DNA from: Ectocarpus siliculosus
Taxonomy: Eukaryota; Sar; Phaeophyceae; Ectocarpales; Ectocarpaceae
Length of the DNA stretch: 64,000 nt
NCBI GenBank assembly: GCA_000310025.1
Contig: FN649742.1
Coordinates: 5,580,725-5,644,724, forward strand
Direction of reading: 5' to 3'
In this document: positions 25,473-38,219 of the stretch, one piece after another
Layout of the letters: each line of letters opens with the position of its first letter
How positions within the stretch are numbered: the first letter of the stretch is position 1
Notes under the pieces: generated by a model
Database searches by the model: none
What the model was told of the DNA's origin: nothing
The model's input: the letters and a program-made list of their open reading frames with translations, nothing else
Made by a program: the position numbers and the translations under genes

Positions 25473-26993
25473 CGCATTGATCTCGTCCTCGGTAGGCATC
25501 GGGGGCACGACGAAAGGCTCCTCGCCCTCCTCGAGATCGTCATTAATTGTGTCCCAGTCAAAGTCATCATCGTCCTCGACGCCATGATCCTTTGCGACAA
25601 CCCGTTTCTCCTGGAGGGTAACTCGTTGTTGTACTTCTCTGATCTTGTTCTGCGCCGTGAAGCTCACGACGGCGGGTTGGGGCTTCGCGTCGTACGTTTT
25701 TTCCAGCTGAAACCCTTTCCCATCAATGTCGAGATACAACTGACCAACAGCCAAGAAATATCAGGAGGGAGATGCGACAATCGGTAGAGTTATACCTTTT
25801 GATGTACGTTTTACATGCGGGGCCGGGATAACCAAAGGCAGAACATGACGACGACACTGCTCCGGTATCCAGGCATACTCAGCAAGCTTTCATACCCAAA
25901 ATCCGAAGAATACGCACCGCCAAAATGCAAGGGCGTTCACGCTTACGCAGCATGAAGGAGCGGATGGCAGAAATAAATCGGCTCACCTACATAAAAGTCC
26001 TGCATTGTCGCTTCATCTGATGTGTCAAGACTAAATCCCTCCAAGATTTGTAAGTTGCCCATATGGCACAGGATTTCGCAGGTCCAGTCGACGCTGCCTT
26101 GATGGCTGCATTGTACACCCAACCACTCTAAATGACGTTTGCACCACATGGCACGACATTACCTTGAAGTCGCCGGGGAAGGCCCTGGTGACAAGAACCC
26201 GTGGAATCACCTGCCCGAGCTCGCTATAAATTGTCTGCTGGTTCTGTCCCAGCCGTGTCAGCCGAACGTTCTTGATCCTTTTCTACGCGACAGCATGAGA
26301 CGAGAGGACGGACGCCCGTATCGTACCAAAATGTTGGTCGTGGAGTTACGGTCGGCGGCATGCCAAAAAGGATGGGTCTCTTGTTACGGCATCATCGACA
26401 CGCAAGCTGATACGGCCGTGTCGCATACACACCTTAATTCCGTGCACTATGGTGCCTTGTCTGGGTAGCCTTTGAAAGCAACCATGAGGAACAGAGGCAT
26501 GCACCCTTCGGTAATGCCATGTATTCCATTGTGCACAATAGGACGGTCGGGTGCCTCAAGGCAGGATTTCTTTCCTATTTTCGTCCAATCGATTCTAAGC
26601 ACCAGCTTTAGGTCCAGTACATGCGGTCCTGTATTTGATGCACCAGCCGGTATTACACGTGAGGAAGGAAACACAGGGTGTGTTTTTCTCTACAGTTCTT
26701 CCAACGGTAAATGCCTCCAATTTTCAACTGTTAACGCGAGAAGGGTTCAGCAATCCCTTCCCTCTTCGTTCTGTGAACTCACGCCTACGCACTGTTGAAA
26801 TGCGAGTTGTTTTACACTGGGCAGACTCGAATCCGCAACCTAGCGCCAATTCTGCAAAGTTACAGGCGGTACTACTCTGCCACCGTAGCATGACCGAGCC
26901 CATACCCATATAGAAGCGCTGAAAAAAAAACAGGTTCAATATGAGCAGAAGACAAACACAACGAGAAGATGGGGTGGATATAAAGGGAGAACA

Positions 26994-27062
<69 letters not shown>

Positions 27063-30000
27063 CTGCAGCTACGCCTCGTGTTCGTGGCCGACTCAGCAAA
27101 CCTTATCCTTGCTCCCACGCTATCCCAATGACACCACAAGACACAATAAAAAACATCACCGACAGCAACCCCCCCCCGCCCTCACCTTGGGGTTCGTCGG
27201 GACGGGTTGTACGTTGTACTGCTTGAGTTGGTAGACTGTTTCGAACCCGTCCGTCTCCACCGGCATGTACGGCATCCGGGGTGTTATAAGGACCACCGGT
27301 CGGCCCTTGGCGACAAGAATAATCTGTGCACACGACACGACACCAACCGAGTTGCATGGCGACATGCATGATGAAACACCGTTCAAAGATAAGAACAGAC
27401 AGACAGGCACACTGCAGGCCTTCAGTCCAACGAGAGCAGATGGCACCGCACTTGTGGTCTCGAGATTTAGTCAAGGCACGGCACAAGTAAGTGTGATGTG
27501 CGTATGTTTCTCGCTCCGACACCGCTATGCACTGTCTTATCACAACCGACGTGTGTTTTCTACCCAGGCAATATCGTGTACATAACGCTGTGGACTGTCT
27601 GCTCTGCAACTTGACGACGAGACTAGCAGCCACTTTACCACCGTCGTTTCAAGTACACTTAGGTTTGTGAACGGTGCGATCGAGACAAGAGACAAGATAT
27701 AAGCACAGGCATTTTGCATACCAGTCCGAGCGCATCTGGAGGGCAGCGATCAAACGAAGTCTTCGCGCAAGAATCCAGGGCAATCTGCATGAAGACGACA
27801 AACGCTCAAGCATAGCCTTACTTAACGCCATCACCGCAGAGCCGGCCGCAACTCTTCTGCAATATTAAAAGTGCAACCACACCGCACGACAGAAAGTTGG
27901 GTCTCCTTACCTCTCTGAGTACTGTGACGTCGACGAGACGCCGAGGGCACACCATCAAAAACACTCGCTCTTCTTCGTTGGCAAGCCCCAATGTCGACGC
28001 GAAATCGCGCATGCTGGAACGAAAAAAGAACGCCGCCGCGGGCCGAGCATACATTCGTGTTGGTCGGGTGCCGCACGTGCAGAGCTGGAAACGGTGGGGG
28101 ATAGAGACTCCGAGGCTTGTCTTCGGTTGCGACAAGGGCCAAATACAGCAGCAGTTACTGTTGTGCGCGCCGCACGCCACACCAGTTGGGTGCTAGCGGG
28201 GCTCATCTGACTAAAGCCGGTGGTAGTGTACAGGCTCATCTGAGAGCTGATCGATGTCCACACATTGGAATCTACCAGCACCCACGGAAAACTCATTCAG
28301 CTGTTGCCGAGAACGCAAACTGGTTATGACACTACTCGTAGCACCTACCATGGTGTAAAGGACACGTAGTATTACGTGCGTGTACATCATTTACTGTCAT
28401 TAATGTCACATTTACATCGTCTATGCTTCACATCATTTTCTGTGTCGTATTCCTCGCCCTGTCATACTTCTACTTTACCTCTTTTCGTCGTCTTCGTCGT
28501 CTGTGTTGGCCATCTGAAAGGAGCAGAAAGATATGTCGCGCCGTGGCTCGATCCCCTCTTCCTCCCCTTTCGTGTTCGCTTTCTGTTCCCGCCAGCATTC
28601 ACCGGGGGAGTTCAAGCAGGAATACCGTATACCGGTATGATACAACAAAACACCTCGGTCGTATGGCTTCAAAAAAAAACTTACATGTTTTGTGCATGTA
28701 CGGTTGTGTTGTACTCTTTGTTGCTCTATCACTTGACGTGATCACTTGACGTGAGAGCAGTGCTTGATGTTTCCAGCTCATGTTTACCCTTAAATGTTAC
28801 GCCACTGGGTGCGGTATTATGCGGGTTGTGAGCTATCTTATGCTGGTGGGGTATCTCTATCTTGTATCGTGTACGGTAGGCGCTCGCCCACGGCGTTCAT
28901 TGTCATGGAGATCAACTGCGTTGCAATGGCTGCCCAAACTACGGGTGAGAGCTTCTGACACGATAGAAATCTACCATGTGAATGTGGTGTTCCATAAATA
29001 AGACGTGGGGGGGGATTACGATCGAGTGTAGCGTAGCGCACATACTGAAGGCGGGAGTGGGGTTGGATCACTCTAGATATCTACGCGACACGCATACGGC
29101 TGAGCCAAACCATACGGGAGTTTCGGGATGATACAGTATCAGCATCGGCATGGTTGCTTTGGTCCATCCTACTGGTTTCCGGTGTCGCTATCACACATAA
29201 CTCGTGTTCAGTATTCTTGGCATTTGGTGCATGCTCATCGAAGCAAGCCATGCTCAAAACTCTCGACATTACGCGTAGCGTTTCCTGTGCGGTGCGGTGT
29301 CAGGCTATCTATCATGGCACACCTGGAGCATTTCCGTCGCCTTCTCCGCCAGATGAATTCCTCTGAGTAACACCTTCACTCTTCCGGAGACAGTCGCCAA
29401 GGCCTTGGAGATGTCTGTGGCGAAGTCGATCTGCATCTCCTCGTCGAACTCTGCGTGCGTGTCGTCCATCTGTCTTACCTGTCGAGCCAGAACAGGCCAG
29501 GCCAAGATTGCAAACAACCATGCGGCAGTCAAAATGTTGCGTTGATGCCGCGTTGTCAAGCCCCCCGAATTAAGCGTACAATATTAGTATATACTGCGAG
29601 CTCTAGGCCCGGTGCTCGCAACTCTCAAGCCTAATCATGTACGTAAGTAGTACATGATACGCCAAATAATGTTTGTACTACCTGATAGTTTCCGTAAAAG
29701 TTTTGTCAGTTCACGGTATAGTCTAATAGTAGTCCATCGTTTACCTCGACATCGATGATCAGACCTCGTTTCCCGGCCAAGAGCGCTTGCTGGCTAGCGG
29801 AGGAGGCTTCTAGGGCACCTCTGTCGCTGCTTGTTGGAAACGGATTCTCCCGCTTCGTCTCAGGCCCCTACGCGAAGAAAACAGTCAGCATCGCCGGGGG
29901 AAGGCTACGGTTGTACAGGCTTGTAACAGACTTGTGTTTACAGTGTTGGCATGAACAGCGGTAGCTGCAACAGCAGAGGCACCATAGAACAGGGTGCTTG

Positions 30001-31227
30001 TGTTTGATTTGTGTACTAACGGTGATATAGTTTGAGCTACAAATATACCTTGCAAGTAAAAAAGAAGGGGCCACGCAAGGGATGGCGGAGCATGATGTGC
30101 GTTCAGCGGCAATCACATCGAATGAACATTTGGTCAAAGAGGCATTTGGAGACGCCTTGAATGAGGGTATCGCTAGATATCAGCTCAAACCAAATTGAAA
30201 ATATGCTCCAAGCGGCAGAGGCTGTTTATTGGCCCGATTTTCATGGAAACACCCGCAACAGAGCTTGCTGCTCAAGCTGTTCAATTGGTCTTATGCCCGA
30301 AACGGCGTTATGTATTCTTCTCTTTTTCTCCCCAACCAGACAACGGCTACACACCTTCGTTCGGTGGCCTGGCGTGGGGCCAGTAGCCAAGTACGCATGT
30401 TCTTTGCCATTGCCAACCAGCAACGACTCACCTCAATCAACGTCACCGTTCAGGGCAACTGCCCCGTAGTAGGTACGTGCAGTAGCGGGTTTTATTTTGC
30501 TCTCCACCCTCAACTGCTGTGTCGGGCATCTGCAGAACGGCTATATCTGTGTATATCTGTGTTGTAGCGTCGTACTGCTGTGCCCTATTCTTCGTGATAT
30601 CGCGCTTTAGGCCTCGAATGCTCTGCTGCTATATACACATGTAGAGGCGAGGCATGGTACAATCCCACCAATGCTACAATCGAACCGCGGAAAACAACCA
30701 AATGCCTCTCTCTCATGGAGACGCTGGTCTCTTGCCGCTGTATGACCTGCTGAACATGTTCCACTTCCTGTTGCATCCTGATACCTGATACATAACGACG
30801 GAGGGCACGAGGAACTATTTGTGATGCATAGAGCAACAGTCTCCCAGGACTGACCTCGGCCGAGTCTCTGTCGATGACCTACCTCTCCCTCAAGCTCCGG
30901 CAGTGCCTGACGAACTTCGCGCAACAGTTGGCCATCATCCTCATTCTCTTCCTCTTCCTCGTCCTGACCACTCGCACCAGCAGACGATGCCCACATTCTC
31001 TCTAACGATTCTCGCGCCTCCCGCGCCGCTGCTGCAGCATCGTCCTCATCGCTGTTGCCTTTCCCCATGTAGTCTCCTACGGTACCTCCCTCCAGGGGGG
31101 TCGTGTGCCTAACCTGGTGCCGGGAGAGGGCTCGAGTAGGGCCCGTGCCAGGAAAAATCCATGCTGACGTTGTTGTTGAAGACCCTAAAATCAGGAAGAA
31201 CAATCGTGAGACGTGTCCACCTACCAT
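25455..31227 (-). CDS. Plastid-targeted DUF1995-domain protein
   Basis: Supported exons: 30883-31227 (ATG at 31227), about 29323-29469, 27911-28013, 27186-27323, 26163-26282 and 25455-25739. At least one exon between 28.0 and 29.3 kb is missing from this model, because the phase changes there. The N-terminus has Arg plus a hydrophobic core (RLFFLILGSSTTTSAWIFPG). This reads as a signal peptide with SAW in place of the stramenopile ASAFAP site, so import into a complex plastid is inferred. The DUF1995 landmarks are in order: VFLMVCPRRLVDVTVL, GRPVVLITPRM, RVLVTRAFPGDFK joined directly to LYLDIDGKGFQL, then DAKPQP. Plant members include LPA3-type proteins linked to photosystem II accumulation. 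A 60-residue acidic tail (DDDDFDWDTINDDLEEGEE) follows the domain. One intron contains a long GA repeat. The gene is divergent to UTP4. Confidence 0.7.
26996..27061 (+). repeat. (GA)n microsatellite
   Basis: About 33 uninterrupted GA units lie inside an intron of the DUF1995 gene. Read on the gene's strand it is a long CT run, some 120 bases downstream of the 27186 donor. The open frames through it are Arg-Glu or Leu-Ser artefacts. Confidence 0.95.
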
Positions 31228-31534
31228 GACAACAGTTGCTACGCGTTATGTAAGGCGACAAATCTTCCTTCTGAGGAGGGAGGGAGAGACGTGGCGGTGT
31301 GTACGCGACACAGAGGTGCTCCAGCTTTGCCTCTCGCTGGAATGCGGCGTAAATAGAAAAAACGTGCCGCCGGGACCGTCATTTCTGGCCCCGGGTAGAA
31401 ACGCGTTGTTTTGTTGCACCGCGCAACTCACGCCATCCACCGCTCTGGACCTTTGACTTCGGACGCGCACCTAGAGAGCGAGGTACTGTACACGTGCTCT
31501 CCCACCCGGAAGGGATACGCGTGACGCCATCACC
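31228..31534. promoter_or_regulatory. Shared promoter gap of a divergent pair
   Basis: These 307 bases separate the ATG of the minus-strand DUF1995 gene from the ATG of UTP4. Both core promoters must lie here or in overlapping leaders. No consensus element is obvious. Confidence 0.45.
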
Positions 31535-34500
31535 ATGGGTGACGGGGAGCACAGGATGGCGGTCAATCTATCGAAACTGCAGGTCTGGACGCCACAGGCT
31601 GTGCACGCCCTTGCCACACGACCAGACAGCAAGGTCGTGGCTGTAGGCAGAGAGGATGGCGACGTCGAACTGACCGTCCCGAGCGAGGGATACCGCGTAG
31701 AAGCCCGCGTCCCGGGGCAGAAGAACAAAGGGCTGCGGTCATTGGCTTGGATAGGGGGTACGGGCGGCGACGGTGGCGTAGAAGGAGACGACGAGGGTAG
31801 CACGGCGATAGCCCGCTTGTTCGGCTGCGGGCTCGATGGCACAGTATTCGAGGTCGACCTGTTGAGACTGTGCTACAAGAATGTCAGGGACGCGTACGGG
31901 GGCGCGGCCTGGTGCATGCGGCCGGCGGCTCCCCTTGGTCTCCTCGCTGTGGGCTGCGAGGACGGATCCGTACGGCTGTTCTCGACGGAGGGGGGTGGCG
32001 TGGAGTACAAGAGGTCGTTTCCCTCAACAGGGTCGCGTGTTCTCTGTCTAGCATGGGGCCCAGCGAACGACGTGATCTTCGCTGGCTGCCTGGACTCCAT
32101 GATCCACTGCTTGGACGCTACGACTGGGCAAACGTTGGTGAGTTGGCGAATAAGGTTCGACTTACCGCAGCGCTGGTTTCGTTCTGGTTGCCGAAGTATG
32201 TAAGTCGTAGCATGTACCGGTATCACCTAGCAGCTCGGGGCTGTAGGGGCGGTGCACTTTGAGCTAACCCAACTGTCTTGTTTCAGACATGATGCCATCC
32301 ATGAATGACACTTGCTGCTGTAAATCACGCCGCACTCACGACCCGGCGCCGACCATATGATTGGCGCACGTGCTTTCATGGGGATAACGAGAAGAGCAAG
32401 AACAGCAGTACCTGGTAGACAACGCACTGTTGTACACAAGTGCACAGCGTACACAAGGATGTGGAGGGTGACGGCGCCTGCCGCTTGATTGTCGATCAGT
32501 GCAAGCTCACGTTCCTTGGAATGTTCTTGGGGTTCCCACTTGCAGCAGCAGGCTATTGTTGTTGCAACAGCAGCACTCTTTTTAAGGCACAGGCCGAAGC
32601 TGACCTTCCGCCCCCTCTTCCGCGGTTGGTTTCTGCTGTTCCGCTGTTCTGCTCAAACCCGGCACTGCTGTCAATGTGGCCTTTCGTGCCGGCCGTCGGG
32701 CTTGCTGGCCTCGCACAAGAAGAGCTTCCATGTATTGTTCTAAATAGATGGCACCCGCTAGCAAGTTCGGACTCTTTTTAGGCGATACACTGCACACGGC
32801 TTTTTTGCTTGGTTATGGTAACGCTATCTGTCCTGCTCGATTTGACAGTTCGACATGCGGCTGGAGAGGGGACGGAAGGAGGATGCCATTGTGTGGGCTT
32901 TGGAGGCCCTGTCTGATGGAACGGTGGTCAGCGGTGACTCTTGCGGCAGGGTTCAGGTCAGAATTCAAAGCAATCACGGCGCCGATGTGAATCTTGGCGC
33001 CTTTGCCCATGGTCGTTGGTAAACTGTAGTGCTCCCTTTCGTAAGGCCGGGAATAGGCCGGCGTTTTTACCGGGCACCCGGCACTAGTCATTCAGACTGT
33101 GACACAACACGCGGTTTGACCCTCCTTATTTTGGCGACCAGCCTTGTTTATGCGGTCTTATACAGGGCCCACTACTGTACTTGAGGCTAGAACTGGGGGG
33201 CCGGGAAGCCGTTGTGACTGGCTCGAGTCTAGTAGAGGTGCCGTGAAGTGCGAGGTGATGCCGTCGTTTGAATATCACGACGATCAATGGCATACCCGTA
33301 TGTGCTGTCGATCCTCTACGAGACCTGGTTGCTTCGTAGGGCCCTGCAGTATCGACGAAGTTGCTTCCCCTACCCGCCCCGCGCATGGCTGTAACATAAG
33401 CTCACCATCGATGATGCAATGGATCACCACCAGGCCGACTTATGGACGACCGCAAAGATGCTCGTAGACATCATGGTAGCGAGAAGTTAGAATATTCTAG
33501 GCTCTCCGATATAGTTTTTTCCACTTATTCTTACTTATAATCCGCTTCTCGCGAGGGAGAAAGGGACAACACATCTATGTTTGTTCCAGGAAGGGCGTGT
33601 TGTTATTCCTCGTGACATACATGGTATTGTCCTCATGCTAAGCTGAGCTGTCTCCTCCTCGAATCGCTTTGGAATGAACGTTAACACGATTGCCACATCT
33701 TGCTTTTGTTCAGGTGTGGGATGGGCTGACAGGAACACAGCTGCAAAGTCTCACGACACACGAGGCCGACGTGCTCTGTCTTTGCGTCGCGGAAGGCGAA
33801 ACGGAACTGTTCGCATCGGGGTGTGATGGGAAGGTAGGGTGGCGTACACATGCCTTAATGACTAAATTGGTCAACGAATATGTAGATATCAACAATATTC
33901 AAGATACGTTGCTCGTAGCAAGATGAGGTAGATGCCGCCACTACTGGGGCCAAAACCCGCGGGGGATGCTGTCCAGTTGGGGCATGTGGTCGTGCCATCA
34001 CACCGTCAAGCACAGCTGTACAGCTCTAACGGAGGGGGGATTAGTCGCCTGACCGAAGGAAATTGAGCCTGGATGCCGCCGCCACCGTGCATACGCCTTC
34101 TCCCAGAGTTTGCTATGGGTCGGTCGCGGTGCACTAGAAGCCAGTTGCTGGGTTTGGCCTTCTCCAATCTGGGTTTGGATTGTGGAATCTGCTATCGGCT
34201 AGAGAGAGCTAGTAATCGGGTTATTTGGACCCTCTTACTGCTTGGTGTTTTTGGATTACGCAGGTGGTTTCGATGGAGAAGCGGCAGGCGGTGTCCGCCT
34301 TGCCGTCCGACATGGAAGATGCGATGGACGATGGACAGACACCGGCACGAATGCGCCAGGGGTGGGAATGGACCGTTGGCAGCATGCGGCGGGAGCACAC
34401 GCACGACGTGAAAGCCCTAGCGATCCACGAGCAGAGCCTCGACGAGAGGACGAAGGGTGGAGGGGTCGGGGTAGCCAGGAAGGGGCCGGTGCTTGTGTCT

Positions 34501-37500
34501 GGGGGCGTTGACGCCTCCTTGTCATTGTACTCCGTCCCGGGCTTCAAGACGCAGGCACGCAATGATTCTACGCGCACACTACGTGCTGGTACTTGTTGTA
34601 GAGCTTGTTTGTTCGCGGTTGCTATCTCGTGCCTGCGCACTTACTGCTTCTCAGCTGCCCCATCCGCCGTGTTTTCGAGATCGTGGATATTGCGTGTGGA
34701 GTTACCTGTGATTCCTGCTGTTGGGTTTCCAGGGCTTGGAGTTCCCTGCTGTGTTCGGACGTGATAATTGATACGGTAGTTTTTCCCGACGGTTTGATCG
34801 TGGAGAACTTGCTATTGGAGCACTGCAAGTGCCCCCTTTCTCCGTGTCAATACTGTGACGGTTTGAGCTAATCCTGGCATTCACAGCATCTAACGTTAGC
34901 CTACACCTTACACAGTGTCGAAAACAGCAATCACCAGTTGCATTCCCCCTACCTCTTCGTCGTCTTTCGCCCGTGGCTGCGCGCGTATACTATTCTTTCC
35001 TTTACGCACTTTTGCTATGCTTGAACCACAAACACCCACCACCACCACCAACAGGGACCACGGCCTATGGAGCCCCTCCCGCCCGTCCCGGTGGCGTTCC
35101 TAGCCCGAGACCCTCGCTTGGTCCTCATCATGCACAACCTTAGCCTCGACTTGTGGGAAGTGCCAAGGCACAAGCGATCCTTCTCGGCAGAGGACCTGGG
35201 TGACTTGGAGGACGGTACTGTGTTGGACGGCAGCCGCAGCGACGCCGCCAGCGGTGGTGTGGGAGTGGGAGGGGAGGCACCGCCACCGGTGGTGCGGTTG
35301 AGGTTGGAACCCAAGACGGACAAGGGAGGACACTTAGCCTGCGCAGCAATTTCTGCGGCGGGGTGAGCGCGAAAGAAGGAAGGATGTTTGTGGTGTGTTG
35401 CTCGGCTATGTAGGAGGTGGTGGCTACACGGGAGCTGCGCGTGTACATGGTGATCGTACCGCTGCTGATACATGATGGACATGCGATGAGTTGTTGATAA
35501 AGTCGCTGACAGCCTCTCGACGCAAGCATCTCGCACGGACTCTTCGGAGCAACCCATCCACCACACGTTTGCCTCTTCTTGTTGGTTGTCCGTTACCGTT
35601 TGTTGCATCGTTTCGCCTGAACCTTGCACAGAGATCTCGTGGCCGTTTCAAACACGAAGGAGACAAAACTCTACCGCATATCGAGGGTCTCGTCTTCAGG
35701 GAAAGCCTTGTCCGGCAAGAGGGTGCGTCTTCCGGGAACATGCTCGCCACCGGCCCACGCACTGGCCTTCACTCGCGATGGCCGAAGACTCGTCGTAGCG
35801 GCAGCCGCCGGTGACATCCGGATCGTTGATCTGGACGCTGCCGAGGAGGATAAGGGAAGCGACCCAGACATCTCCAAAGCCACCGCTGGGCGGGCGGGAG
35901 CGGGGGCTCGTCTGGTGCACTGCTTCGAGGAGCACGTGGACGGAGTGAGGCCGGGGGGGGGAGATGAGGGGGCCTTGCCGGTGTCGGCCATCACGCTCAG
36001 CGCGAACGGGAAGTGGCTAGTCTCTTGTTCCGTGTCTGGGGTGGTGTACGTCTTCGATCTCGTGGGGCTGCGGCATCACTGGACAGCGCCAAGGTACAGC
36101 AGTGCCGACCACGTATGTTGGAGGGTTTTAGCATTGGATGTTGTCGCGGGTTCCTGAGGACTTGCGGTTGTGCCGCGTTTTGCGACGCCTGCATGTTGTC
36201 CGCCAATTGTTATTTTTCATCTGTTGGTGGTTGAATCGTGTTGGTCGAATCTGCCATGCCCGGCTCATTGTTGTCGTCATGGCTCTCCCGTGTCAAACCT
36301 ACGAAGAACCGCATGCACGCAACAGCCCATGCCACCCCCAACCCTTCGCGCCTGCTTCATTCCTTCTGCGCGGCGCAACTAACTGCCGCTACAGCTTCTC
36401 CGCCTCCCAGAGGGTGGCGGGGTTGACGTCTTGGTCGCCCCGGGTGTTGGGCGTGCGGTTTCACAGCAGGGACGACATCCTCGTGTGCGTGGACTCTTCC
36501 AACGCGTTCCGTTTGCTGGACGTGCAGAGACGCCGGCTGGCTGCGTGCCACGACGGCGTGGAGTTCCCTCAACTGCCGTCAGGCAAAGGCTCTTGGGGGG
36601 GGCAGGGGGACGTCCGCCCCTTGTCGGGGATTGCGTTCAACCCAGAGGACCCACAGCACTGCATGCTTCTCTTTAATCACAGGTGAAGGAGGTACTCCAG
36701 TAGTCATTTTTGGGAATTGTATCACACAATACTACCGTAGATGCGTACGTTTGTGTTTGGCGGGAGGTGGGGCGCAAGGTTGGTGGTCGGTGAAGTGGCA
36801 CACACAATGAAATTCGCGCCTGAATGGTTATGACTTGTAATGCGCTCGGCACGCGGTTTGGCTTGTTGCGGTGGCTGTGAGGCTTCGAAGAGTGTGATTC
36901 CATTGTAGACATGCATAAAACCCGCGGTGTTTGAACATGTACCTATGCATACATGCATCTTACAACGTACATATACATATTCAGGCGATAGCTAAATTAT
37001 TCGCCTAACGGCCACGGAGCCTTTCCACATGTTTGCGCGCGCACGAATGGCATCCAGTAGTTCAACAGCGGGGTCGCCGTTGCCTGTGATACATGTAGAT
37101 ACTGTAGCAATAATCTATATGTGTCTTGGGGTAGGTGACAACGTTCCTACGTCTGTTGCGTCGCCTCTCGGAACAAGGCAGTCACAATGACTTCTCAGTT
37201 GAGCCCCTCGTCGCCCACCCTTGGTAGCCATCACGATATCATACGTGCCGTGCGTTAGCTCTCCCTCATGCGAAAGGCGTTGTGTCGGTAATGCGATCAA
37301 TATTACATGTTACCAGTATTGGTCAAACGACAACTCCCTTGCCCGCACTCTGCCTGAAGGTCGGTGGTGTTGATGACCCCCCGGCGGAAGATCCCCTTGA
37401 ACGTGTGCGTCAAGCCGACCAAGGCCAAAAAGCCTCGCTTGGCGGAAGGCGACAGAGATAAGGCGAAGACGGGCAAGGCCAGTGGCAAGGGCGCAGCCAA

Positions 37501-38219
37501 CCAGAGGTAAACATTAACAGATGCTACCATATCGCCACTCTTTACCTATCGTTGTGTGGCGTACTGCTGTACTCGAATACGCAAGGAGACATGTGTGTGG
37601 GTTCTCGTCCATGACGGAGGGTTTATTAATGGGTTTACAATGTATCAATATCAATATTGTAACCTGGGAAAAAATAGACAAGGGTATGAGATCAACTTAT
37701 TCTGACACTGCAGAAGCACCTCCATGTGGTGCGTCGTATTATAATATCAACCACCGCCGTTACATGCTAGGTCAACCATGAGTCCATACTCTTGTTCTCT
37801 GAAAACACGCGATTGACAGCCGGGACATTCACGAGACCATCCCCGCTATTCGTGACCAAGTTTTTGCCTCCGAGCGACTGCAGTGTAGATATGCACGTCG
37901 TAGCACCACGCGTACACTCAAGAAGGGCGTCACAGCTTCACACGTGGCCTTGTAAATGTGTACAGTAGACCTGCAGACTACGGTCATCCCCCTCGCATCC
38001 CTCTGCTGGCAGCTGAACATGGTTGGAACATGGAGGTACATGATTCTTTCGCTGTGCCCCCTTTTCCCTAACAGCAACTTCCGCATGATCCGGGACTTCT
38101 CGTCTGTGGTGCTCATGGATTTCTTGGGTCCGAATGAGCTTCTTGTCCTGGAGAATCCGTGGGAAGCAGTCAAGGAGTCTTTGCCTGAAGTGTTGGACCG
38201 CAAGCAGTACGGTGTTTGA
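31535..38219 (+). CDS. UTP4 (cirhin), U3 snoRNP t-UTP subunit
   Basis: UTP4 is a double-beta-propeller subunit of the t-UTP complex, which starts assembly of the small-subunit processome on pre-rRNA in the nucleolus. Nine exons: 31535-32137, 32849-32950, 33714-33833, 34264-34554, 35055-35362, 35632-36093, 36395-36682, 37360-37506 and 38075-38219, giving about 821 residues against about 690 in humans. Family landmarks in order: VVAVGREDGDVELTV, DAYGGAAWCMRP, LLAVGCEDGSVRLF, VWALEALSDGTVVSGDS, VWDGLTGTQL, HTHDVKALAIHEQS, LVSGGVDASLSLY, AFNPEDPQHCMLLF (propeller 2), and the diagnostic end VVLMDFLGPNELLVLENPW. Gly/Asp-rich loops account for the extra length. All joins are in phase. The intron after 34554 would need a GC donor. 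Exon 37360-37506 is Lys-rich and less conserved. The ATG gives a clean cirhin-like N-terminus. Confidence 0.92.
33137..33190 (+). repeat. Diverged dispersed repeat, copy 1
   Basis: This intronic segment of UTP4 contains TTTATGCGGTCTTATAC followed by a G/C run and ACTACTGTA. It closely resembles 49806-49860 in the GCP4 intron, and flanking bases are also partly shared. The element type is unknown. Confidence 0.5.

Noticed and set aside
25943-26149. Possible extra DUF1995-gene exon at about 26.0-26.1 kb
   Set aside because: Exon 26163-26282 joins 25739 directly in phase and restores the conserved GDFK-LYLDIDG spacing, so no exon is needed in between.
26872-27234. Frames through the GA repeat on both strands
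   Set aside because: They consist of Arg-Glu or Leu-Ser dipeptide repeats from a microsatellite.
28376-28749. Hydrophobic plus-strand frames resembling a membrane protein
   Set aside because: They are pyrimidine-rich intron sequence of the minus-strand DUF1995 gene without a family match or splice context.
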